The notes below the pieces were generated by a model. The model did not search any database, was not told where the DNA came from, and saw only the letters and a list, made by a program, of their open reading frames with translations. From NCBI RefSeq assembly GCF_030161435.1, contig NZ_BSSV01000001.1, forward strand, positions 248,001 to 312,000: a DNA stretch of 64,000 bases, given 5' to 3'. Below, in pieces: positions 57,169 to 64,000 of this stretch; within the stretch, counting starts at the first letter, position 1; every line of letters begins with the position of its first letter. The stretch is from Thalassotalea loyana (GTDB lineage Bacteria; Pseudomonadota; Gammaproteobacteria; Enterobacterales; Alteromonadaceae). Made by a program: the position numbers and the translations under genes.

Positions 57169-58479
57169 TTATAAATCCTGATCAAAAATTTCAATAAAGG
57201 CTTCGTCGCGTGTTTCTTTAATCCAACGAGCGCTTTCCATACCGAATTTACGGTTATAAATTAATTGGTATGCTTTATTTTCATTGATTTGTGCAGTTGC
57301 ATCTAACATTCTTCGACCCGTCAATTGGGTGATATGCCATCCGAACGATGAACGAAATGGTTTACTGTACTCATCAATTTCTAAGCTAGCTAACATATCT
57401 CTAAACGCTGGATCATATTTATTTGGATCAGACCAACCTAAATCACCGCCACGTACCGACGTCGGACCGTCTGAATGTTCCTTCGCTAATTCTGCAAAAT
57501 CAGCCTCACCAGCAGCGATTTGATCTAAAAAGCCTTGCAGCATTTCTTCAGCTTTTGCTTCACTTAATATGATTGTTGGTTTAATTAAGATATGACGCGC
57601 TTGAACTTCTTCAACTTCAACAACTTCTCGGCCACGTACATCAAGTATTTTTACAATACTGAAGCCAAGGCCTGTTCGGATTGGACCAAATACATCACCT
57701 TTTTTCTTACCGTCGATAACTTCAGCAAATAACGTAGGTAGCTCGTTTATCGTTTTCCAGCCTAAACTACCACCGTCTAGTGCATTGGCATCACCAGATG
57801 ACGCTATAGCAATTCGGCCAAAATCTGAGCCTTCGTTTAACAGCTCAATAACTTTTTCCGCACGACCTTTTGCAGCATCTAAATCTGCTTGGGTTGGCTC
57901 AGGCGGAAACTCGATTAGGATATGACCAATATTATATTCTTCGTTTTGGCTTGTTTGTGCCTTCATCGTCTCAAGTAAGTTGCTCACTTCTTGCGCCGAG
58001 ATATTAATACGACGACGAACACTCGCACGGCGCACTTCACCAATAATTAGTTCTTTACGAACACTTTCACGGTAGCGCTCGTAACTCAATCCATCGTTGA
58101 GAATTACTTGGCGAAATTGTTCAAGTGACATGTTATTTGATTGGGCAAGATTAGCGATTGTGTCGTCAAGTTGAGCATCACTCACTTGAACACCCATACG
58201 CTCGCCTAACTGAAGGATTAAACTTTCGTTAATTAATTTATCCATGACTTGGATACGAATAGCGTTGTCAGATGGCAACGTTTGGTTATTCTGTTTTGCC
58301 TGCGCTTTGATGTTCGCGATGAGTTCTTTAACTTCAGATTCAAGCACAACACCTTGGTCGACTATCGCAGCAACACGATCTAACTCTTGTTCTGCGCTGA
58401 AGCTCTTCGTTGGGCTTAATGCACTGATACTGATAAGTGCAACTGCAAATAAGCTTTTTAGAGGTAGTAAAGTTTTCAT
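57169..58479 (-). CDS. surA: Periplasmic chaperone and prolyl isomerase SurA
   Basis: Chaperone for outer-membrane beta-barrels, including LptD encoded next to it. 436 residues. Signal peptide MKTLLPLKSLFAVALISIS ending near SFSA. The N-terminal chaperone domain with VAAIVDQGVVLESEV is followed by two parvulin domains (about 180-280 and 290-390, each with the GGSLGW or GGDLGW motif). The C-terminal helix is present. 15 bases downstream of lptD. Confidence 0.97.
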   Translation of the reverse strand: MKTLLPLKSLFAVALISISALSPTKSFSAEQELDRVAAIVDQGVVLESEVKELIANIKAQAKQNNQTLPSDNAIRIQVMDKLINESLILQLGERMGVQVSDAQLDDTIANLAQSNNMSLEQFRQVILNDGLSYERYRESVRKELIIGEVRRASVRRRINISAQEVSNLLETMKAQTSQNEEYNIGHILIEFPPEPTQADLDAAKGRAEKVIELLNEGSDFGRIAIASSGDANALDGGSLGWKTINELPTLFAEVIDGKKKGDVFGPIRTGLGFSIVKILDVRGREVVEVEEVQARHILIKPTIILSEAKAEEMLQGFLDQIAAGEADFAELAKEHSDGPTSVRGGDLGWSDPNKYDPAFRDMLASLEIDEYSKPFRSSFGWHITQLTGRRMLDATAQINENKAYQLIYNRKFGMESARWIKETRDEAFIEIFDQDL

Positions 58480-58494
58480 TAAATTTCTTTCTAG

Positions 58495-60771
58495 TTAATT
58501 TTTAAGAAAATACGGTTTTTTATAGCCAAAGATACTTGAATTTAACATATCTAGGGCAGTTGACGATGACTTATTTCCACTTAGGCCAGTTATTACTAAT
58601 TCTAACCTGAAACCGCTATCGAATTCATCGCGATCTTGGTTAGTAAAGTCTGAATCGTCAATCGTGGTGTTTATATGTCGGTGGTAGGCTAACCTAACAG
58701 CCCAACAACAGCTTTCATATTGCACACCTAAATAACTTTCTAGGCTGCGGTTTTCCCTTAAATCTTGAGTAATGCGGCCGACTAATTGCCAGTCATGACC
58801 AATTTTGGTCGTGCCAAGCAACGAAAGTTGTTCCAATGTTTGAGTTGAGACATTGCGAATGTATCGATGGTTCAATTGAATTGAATGTTTTCTACTTGGT
58901 AGATAGTCGACACTAAACTGACTTTTGTTTGTTTGACTGGCATCCGTATCATATTGAATATCGCCACTGAATTGCCACTTACGGTGCAACTGGAAGTAGA
59001 TATCCGCAGCAAGTGCCGAGGTCTCTTCGTCAACAATCAAGCCATTGGCATCTATAGTTTGGTCTGAATCAAAATAGTTGATTTGACCAACACTCGCTCT
59101 GAATACTTCATTGGATTTAGGATCTAAAATACGTGACGTTAAACCCCAAGACAATTGATTTGCTGCTGCTATGCGGTCTAAACCGCTGTAACGTTGGTCT
59201 CTAAATAAACCATCATAGTCATCTTGTAGTGGCGCTGAGTCGTAGATACCGATATTACTTTGATCTTCTTCGCCAACGTATAAATATTGTAGTTGTGGCT
59301 CTAAGGTCTGCGTATAACCGGGTTTACTCATGGCACGGTCAAAGTTAATCCCACCATGGATTCGTGCTTTTGGTAGGGTTCGATTGACTGATTCTTCGAG
59401 TTGACTGTCTCGGGTTAAATTATCTTGCTTATAGCTTGTTTGTAGTAGCTTGAATTCTGAATTTAAGAAATAAGCCGGTGTCGCAATTGGAAAAGTCATG
59501 CCAGCTTCAACATGATAACGGTCCGCTTCGGGTAATGATTTGTCGCGGTTGGTAAATCTTGATATCTCTGAATATAACTCAAATACACCACCAACACTGT
59601 TTAACTCAAAAGCCCCATCAAATTCAATTTGTGGCAAGGTTTGATAGCTTTGAATGTGATTACCTAAAATTTCAAAATCTTGCACTTTTGCTGTTAGCTG
59701 CCACTCTTCTGCGAAATAAGAAAGCTCGCCCACTTGATAAAGGTAAGCATCTGACGAGTTATAGTGCTCACTACCGATATCAACAAGGTAGTTATCATCA
59801 CTAATCGTGGTGTAATCAACATAAACCCTAAAATTATCACTAAAGGTACCAAAATGCTGCACGCGGCCAAGATATCGAGCTTCTCTCCCAGCTTGGCCGG
59901 TTAACGCTTTATCCCTATTTAAATATTCAAAGTTTATTGCCCCACGCTGTTGGTCATGTAGGTATCTGAACTCTGAATTGAGTGACAAGCCACGTTTAGA
60001 CATGTAATGCGGGGTAAACGTAGCGTCCATATTTGGCGCAATATTCCAATAAAACGGCGCCTCAAATTCAAAACCAACGTTACTTGAAGAGCCTATTTTA
60101 GGGTATAAAAAGCCTGTTTTTCGTTGATTAGTCACAGGAAAGTTGAAATAAGGTACGTATAACACCGGCACATCAAACACTCTTACCACAGCATTATAAA
60201 CTTCACCTACATTGTCTTTTTCTGAGATATATATTTGGCCTGCAGAAATCTGCCAATCCGGCACTTCACCAAGGCAAGTCGTGTAGGTTGAGTCGACTAA
60301 ACTTAATGAGCCATCTGCATTTACGTAAATTATGCTAGCGCCACCATGTCCGGGGTTTGCGCTGAGTTGGTAAGAAGCGTTACTTAATGTTGTACTTTGA
60401 TTTTGTTTATCTGCGTTCAAATGCTCGGCAAATACATTCACTCCCTCACTTTGAAAATGAATGCTTCCCGACGCATCAAGACTTAAGGTATCGCGATTAA
60501 ATGCGAGTGATTCTGCTTTTATCGACTGCCCATTCTGGCTCATAATGACGTTACCATCAAATTTGGCTAAACGGTTCTTTTCGATATACGCGCTATCTGA
60601 ACTAATTTTAATGAAATCTTCAGGCAACATATCCGCCGCATCAACAACTTGAGCATATGACGGAATTGGGCATGTTAATTCATCTGTTTTTTCGGTAGTG
60701 TTTGCTGCATGAGATAAACTTGGGAAAAGCACACAGCTAAACGCCCATTTTAGGAAACGGTGGCAGAGCAT
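58495..60771 (-). CDS. lptD: LPS assembly outer-membrane protein LptD
   Basis: Beta-barrel translocon that inserts lipopolysaccharide in the outer membrane. 758 residues. Signal peptide about 1-22 (SLSHA), then C34. A second Cys is in TTCLGEVP, and a CC pair is in YESCCWAVRLAY. These match the four cysteines that form two interdomain disulfides in E. coli. The jellyroll domain occupies about 50-190 and the large barrel the rest. First gene of the operon, with a distinctive extended -10 promoter upstream. Confidence 0.97.
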   Translation of the reverse strand: MLCHRFLKWAFSCVLFPSLSHAANTTEKTDELTCPIPSYAQVVDAADMLPEDFIKISSDSAYIEKNRLAKFDGNVIMSQNGQSIKAESLAFNRDTLSLDASGSIHFQSEGVNVFAEHLNADKQNQSTTLSNASYQLSANPGHGGASIIYVNADGSLSLVDSTYTTCLGEVPDWQISAGQIYISEKDNVGEVYNAVVRVFDVPVLYVPYFNFPVTNQRKTGFLYPKIGSSSNVGFEFEAPFYWNIAPNMDATFTPHYMSKRGLSLNSEFRYLHDQQRGAINFEYLNRDKALTGQAGREARYLGRVQHFGTFSDNFRVYVDYTTISDDNYLVDIGSEHYNSSDAYLYQVGELSYFAEEWQLTAKVQDFEILGNHIQSYQTLPQIEFDGAFELNSVGGVFELYSEISRFTNRDKSLPEADRYHVEAGMTFPIATPAYFLNSEFKLLQTSYKQDNLTRDSQLEESVNRTLPKARIHGGINFDRAMSKPGYTQTLEPQLQYLYVGEEDQSNIGIYDSAPLQDDYDGLFRDQRYSGLDRIAAANQLSWGLTSRILDPKSNEVFRASVGQINYFDSDQTIDANGLIVDEETSALAADIYFQLHRKWQFSGDIQYDTDASQTNKSQFSVDYLPSRKHSIQLNHRYIRNVSTQTLEQLSLLGTTKIGHDWQLVGRITQDLRENRSLESYLGVQYESCCWAVRLAYHRHINTTIDDSDFTNQDRDEFDSGFRLELVITGLSGNKSSSTALDMLNSSIFGYKKPYFLKN

Positions 60772-60818
60772 CTAATGTCCGAAATAATATTAAATCTTGG
60801 GTTATTGTTATAATTTTT

Positions 60819-60841
60819 GCATTATAACACGAGTTTTTTCG
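60819..60841 (-). promoter_or_regulatory. Extended -10 promoter of lptD operon
   Basis: Minus strand CGAAAAAACTCGTG followed by TTATAATGC. The -10 is consensus TATAAT with TGt extension and an A-tract upstream; the -35 is poor. Expected start about 42 bases before the lptD ATG. Confidence 0.65.
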
Positions 60842-60917
60842 ATTAAACGTTTATCTTAGAACAATTTTTATCAGTTTGATAACACAAAATATATTGTAGT
60901 GCAGGAACTAATTACTC

Positions 60918-61961
60918 GTGGCAATCGCTCCTTCTTCAGATTTTATTCAATGGCTTCTTCAGCAACTTAGCCAAATTTACCGTCATTCATTCCAACGTGA
61001 GCATATCTCAATAGATGGGCTAACAGGTGACGCGGGGTTTAGGCAGTATTTCAGAGTCACGGTTCCTGGGGGAACAACAGTCATTGCCGTTAACGCACCA
61101 CCGAATTTATCTAATAATCTTGGCTTTGTGAGTGTTTCCAATGTATTGAGCCATCATCGGGTTAATGTACCTAAGGTATTGTCTTTCGACGAGCAGCAAG
61201 GTTTTATGTTGTTAGATGACCTCGGAGATCGTCAGTTTTATGATGTACTCGAGCAAGAGAGTTTGGTTGCATGGTATAAAAAAGCGATTGATGAACTTGT
61301 TAAAATTTCTGGAATTAATTGTTCAAAGTGTAATGTTGAACTGCCTGAATATGATGATCAATTTGTTTTAACTGAGTTAACAATATTTGTTGAGTGGCTT
61401 GTCGAGAAGTATTTATCTATTTCACTCACTCAAACAGAACGACAGAATTTATCTGATTGCTTTTCTGTACTTACACGCAATGTGGCGCAGCAACCAAAGG
61501 TATTTATGCATCGAGATTATCATAGCCGTAATTTGATGGTTGTTAACGGTGATATTGCGGTAATCGATTTTCAAGATGCGGTACATGGTGCGCTAACCTA
61601 CGATATTGTCTCACTGCTTCGTGATTGTTACAAAAAGCTCGACAAACAAGTGGTTGATGAGCTACTTGATTATTATTTTTCACAACTGCGGTCTCAAGAC
61701 ACAACATCGCACTTAGTTGGTGATGTTGAGCGAGTGAATTTGCAACGTTGGTTCGATCTGATGGGCATGCAGCGTCATATTAAGGCGAGTGGTATATTTG
61801 CGCGGCTCGCGCTTCGAGATAATAAGTTTGGTTATCTAAAAGACATTCCTTTAACGCTAGATTATATTGTGGAGGTAAGTGCTCACTACTCTGAACTGTC
61901 ATGGATAGGTGAGTTTGTTGAGTATTCTGTTAAGCCAAAACTTGTGGAGATGACTCGATGA
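60918..61961 (+). CDS. amgK: Aminoglycoside-phosphotransferase-like sugar kinase AmgK
   Basis: 347-residue kinase, probable anomeric N-acetylmuramate/N-acetylglucosamine kinase of peptidoglycan recycling. Catalytic motif MHRDYHSRNLMV and metal motif VIDFQDAVHG are typical of the APH fold. The start is GTG at 60918, with AGGA upstream. Its stop overlaps the murU start by 4 bases (ATGA); the pair is co-translated, and AmgK and MurU act in sequence in characterised pseudomonads. Divergent from lptD. Confidence 0.9.
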   Translation: MAIAPSSDFIQWLLQQLSQIYRHSFQREHISIDGLTGDAGFRQYFRVTVPGGTTVIAVNAPPNLSNNLGFVSVSNVLSHHRVNVPKVLSFDEQQGFMLLDDLGDRQFYDVLEQESLVAWYKKAIDELVKISGINCSKCNVELPEYDDQFVLTELTIFVEWLVEKYLSISLTQTERQNLSDCFSVLTRNVAQQPKVFMHRDYHSRNLMVVNGDIAVIDFQDAVHGALTYDIVSLLRDCYKKLDKQVVDELLDYYFSQLRSQDTTSHLVGDVERVNLQRWFDLMGMQRHIKASGIFARLALRDNKFGYLKDIPLTLDYIVEVSAHYSELSWIGEFVEYSVKPKLVEMTR

Positions 61962-62647
61962 AAGCAATGATTCTAGCGGCGGGCAAAGGTGAACGGATGA
62001 GGCCTCTAACCGAGCGCTGTCCTAAACCTATGCTAGAGGTCGCCGGTAAGCCGATGTTAGAGCATCACATTGAGCAATTAAAAAAGGCAGGCGTAACCGA
62101 TATTGTTATCAACCATGCATGGTATGGTGAAAAAATCGTTGAATACTTTGCTGATGGGGCAAAATGGGGTGTTAGTATCCACTACAGCGAAGAAGAGATA
62201 GGGGCGCTTGAGACAGCAGGAGGGATCATTAAAGCGTTGCCGATGTTAGGTAAAGACCCATTTATCTTGGTCAATGGTGACGTTTTTTGTTTGTTGGATT
62301 ACCAGAAACTACCTGCTTTGGGTGATAAGCTCGCGCATTTATGTTTGGTTGATAACCCACTGCATAATAAAGCTGGCGATTTCACGCTTAAACAAACCAA
62401 CGTTGGCGTACCTCAAGGTAAGGATGATCAAACATACACCTATGCTGGTATCGCTGTACTGTCACCGTTGCTATTCAAAGAGTTTAAAGCGGAAAAGGGA
62501 CCTTTACCTTTAGGACCTATATTGAAATCAGCAAGTCGATTAGATCAAGTTTCTGGGGAAGTGATTGTGCAAGACTGGACAGATGTTGGCACACCTGAGA
62601 GATTAACGCTGCTAAATCAACAGATAGAACAAAGTATCGAGAAATAA
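61958..62647 (+). CDS. murU: N-acetylmuramate alpha-1-phosphate uridylyltransferase MurU
   Basis: 229-residue nucleotidyltransferase that makes UDP-MurNAc from MurNAc-1-phosphate, bypassing de novo synthesis. Signature MILAAGKGERMRPLTERCPKP at the N-terminus and the metal-binding LVNGDVF. The final segment VQDWTDVGTPERL fits the family. Partner of amgK directly upstream. A 15-base gap separates it from djlA. Confidence 0.92.
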   Translation: MKAMILAAGKGERMRPLTERCPKPMLEVAGKPMLEHHIEQLKKAGVTDIVINHAWYGEKIVEYFADGAKWGVSIHYSEEEIGALETAGGIIKALPMLGKDPFILVNGDVFCLLDYQKLPALGDKLAHLCLVDNPLHNKAGDFTLKQTNVGVPQGKDDQTYTYAGIAVLSPLLFKEFKAEKGPLPLGPILKSASRLDQVSGEVIVQDWTDVGTPERLTLLNQQIEQSIEK

Positions 62648-62662
62648 GGAAACTGAGAGTAG

Positions 62663-63460
62663 ATGAAAGTTTGGGGCAAAGTATTTGGGTTTCTTTTTGG
62701 CTTTATGTTATCGAAAAGCATCATTGGAGCCTTGCTAGGATTATGGCTTGGTCATAGTTTTGATCGACGCCGCCATTTGAACTTTCAGTTTAACTCAACA
62801 AGTGATGAGTTAAATTCACAAGCCGCTTTTCTTTATACAACGTTTTCTGTCATGGGGCATATAGCAAAAGCCAAAGGTCGAGTTAACGAGCATGAAATAA
62901 AGTTTGCTAGCCAATATATGGATAAAATTGGCTTAAAAGGTGAATTAAGACAACAGGCTCAAGATGCTTTTAGGGAGGGAAAACTTGCTGGGTTTCCTTT
63001 AGAGCAGAGGATCGAGAAGTTCAAGCAAAGCTGTAAGAGTCGTCACGATCTCATATTGATGTTCTTGGAAATCCAAGTACAGCTTGCACTCGCTGACGGC
63101 AAGTTAGTCGCAGAAGAAAAAGAAGCGCTTGGTCAAATAGCAAGTTTGCTTGGGATATCCTCAAGAGAGCTCGACCGTTTAATTGATATGATAAGCGCTG
63201 GCGCTCATTTTCACTCTGGACATCGAGATAACGCGCGTCAACCAAGCTCGAGACAACAGCTCGCTAATGCTTATAAACTACTTGGCGTTAAAAAAGGCTC
63301 AGATAAGAAAGAGATTAAGAAAGCACATCGTAAACTTATGTCACAACATCATCCAGACAAATTGGTCGCTAAAGGATTACCACCTGAAATGATGGATGTC
63401 GCGAAACAAAAAGCACAAGAAATACAGGCCGCATACGATTTGATAATGGAGCACATTTAA
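62663..63460 (+). CDS. djlA: DnaJ-like co-chaperone DjlA
   Basis: 265-residue membrane-anchored J-protein that stimulates DnaK. N-terminal Gly-containing membrane span (about 7-30), TerB-like helical domain about 50-180, and a C-terminal J domain (about 200-265) with the invariant HPD in MSQHHPDKLV. Third gene of amgK-murU-djlA, a common neighbourhood beside lptD. Length is usual for DjlA. Confidence 0.95.
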   Translation: MKVWGKVFGFLFGFMLSKSIIGALLGLWLGHSFDRRRHLNFQFNSTSDELNSQAAFLYTTFSVMGHIAKAKGRVNEHEIKFASQYMDKIGLKGELRQQAQDAFREGKLAGFPLEQRIEKFKQSCKSRHDLILMFLEIQVQLALADGKLVAEEKEALGQIASLLGISSRELDRLIDMISAGAHFHSGHRDNARQPSSRQQLANAYKLLGVKKGSDKKEIKKAHRKLMSQHHPDKLVAKGLPPEMMDVAKQKAQEIQAAYDLIMEHI

Positions 63461-63537
63461 TAGCTCCATGGAAAGGTTCACAGAAAAGAAAATGTTTCAC
63501 TAAGATGCATTGAAAAAGGCCAGTAGAACGAAATTAC

Positions 63538-64000
63538 CTACCACCCCATTGAGGTTAGCCAGCCAGTAATGGCTCCCAACATCGCTTTTTCAGGATAGAA
63601 GCCTGTTTCAAAGTTATTAATCTTATGTTGACGAAATTCTACCTTTAAATTGCGCGTACTTTCTTGCTTTCTAAGAGCAATATTCGGTGCGACTAGCTGG
63701 TTATCATGCTTTAAATACATGTCTAAGGTAGGTATTTCATTTTCACTGAGCTGTTGAGCAAATAGTTTATTATTTTCGTCTGTTAAAAGGTGAGCACTTA
63801 GCATAATTAATGCTTGTGGCTCGGGTATTTTTTGTTCTGCAAACAGGCGTGTTAAAAAGCCTGCGTTACTGCCAGCACTTACAATAAGAATAGCCCCTTG
63901 TTGAGCTTGTGCTTTCTCCATGACACTTGTCATTAACGCTTGTAATTGACGCAAATAGTCATCAATAAGCGCTTTGTTTTGTGTTGTTTGTGCTTCTTCA
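63538..64000 (-). CDS. DUF3530-like alpha/beta-hydrolase-type protein (5' truncated)
   Basis: The minus-strand frame is open to the right edge, so the N-terminus is cut; 153 C-terminal residues are visible. The segment GAILIVSAGSNAGFLTRLF resembles a nucleophile elbow with Ser, and QALIMLSAHLL follows a beta strand. Length and composition suggest DUF3530, a family found next to djlA in some marine gammaproteobacteria. A start within the window (TTG at 63954) is possible but would remove a helix that reads on. Function unknown. Confidence 0.7.
   Translation of the reverse strand, partial: EEAQTTQNKALIDDYLRQLQALMTSVMEKAQAQQGAILIVSAGSNAGFLTRLFAEQKIPEPQALIMLSAHLLTDENNKLFAQQLSENEIPTLDMYLKHDNQLVAPNIALRKQESTRNLKVEFRQHKINNFETGFYPEKAMLGAITGWLTSMGW

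Overview
The window is chromosomal DNA from a marine gammaproteobacterium of the order Alteromonadales. It most resembles the Colwelliaceae (a Thalassotalea- or Colwellia-like organism). This is inferred from AT-leaning codon use and from several gammaproteobacterial gene orders: gspD-N; yheTU/yheS/yheV-slyX-fkpA; argR divergent from mdh; ispB divergent from rplU-rpmA-cgtA; and lptD-surA-pdxA-rsmA-apaG-apaH. There are no rRNAs, tRNAs, insertion sequences, prophage genes or CRISPR arrays. Both window edges cut genes: gspD at the left and a DUF3530-type gene at the right.

Layout: 1-9683 is a tightly coupled type II secretion operon (gspD to gspN, plus strand). 9711-12687 holds housekeeping hydrolases (yrfG, nudE, cysQ, a YceI protein) and yheU/yheT. 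13711-15511 sits between yheT and yheS and carries a stand-alone flagellin-like gene, a 42-codon membrane protein and a Sel1-repeat protein. 15589-19992 returns to the conserved yheS-yheV-slyX-fkpA neighbourhood, with a WD40 lipoprotein gene added. 20059-27324 has a secreted S1/P1 nuclease, a GFA-type protein, a candidate small RNA, hemE, and putA divergent from an Lrp-type regulator. 27416-38107 is more variable: an M28 lipoprotein peptidase, two HDOD paralogues, an NSS transporter, a methyltransferase, a LysE exporter, a secreted DNA ligase, and small unknowns. 38189-39918 is a nitrogen module (glnK-amtB) with a recognisable NtrC/sigma-54 control region. 40128-46821 has a Dyp peroxidase, argR, mdh, a NIT-domain chemoreceptor and two poorly known proteins. 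46897-50646 is ispB, rplU-rpmA-cgtA and folA. 50695-53994 has an MFS permease and a second chemoreceptor with a FliA-type promoter. 54161-63460 is the outer-membrane and cofactor operon followed by the peptidoglycan-recycling pair amgK-murU and djlA.

Most of the window is ordinary core genome. No large new system is visible. The points most worth a second look are regulatory or small: a roughly 138-nt candidate sRNA upstream of the GFA gene, whose promoter closely matches the lptD promoter; the flagellin-like gene with a dyad around its promoter; a DUF3149-like micro-protein gene with an FNR/CRP-type site placed as a class II activator; the paired regulatory repeats before the NSS transporter; and the secreted ligase facing a very basic secreted protein.
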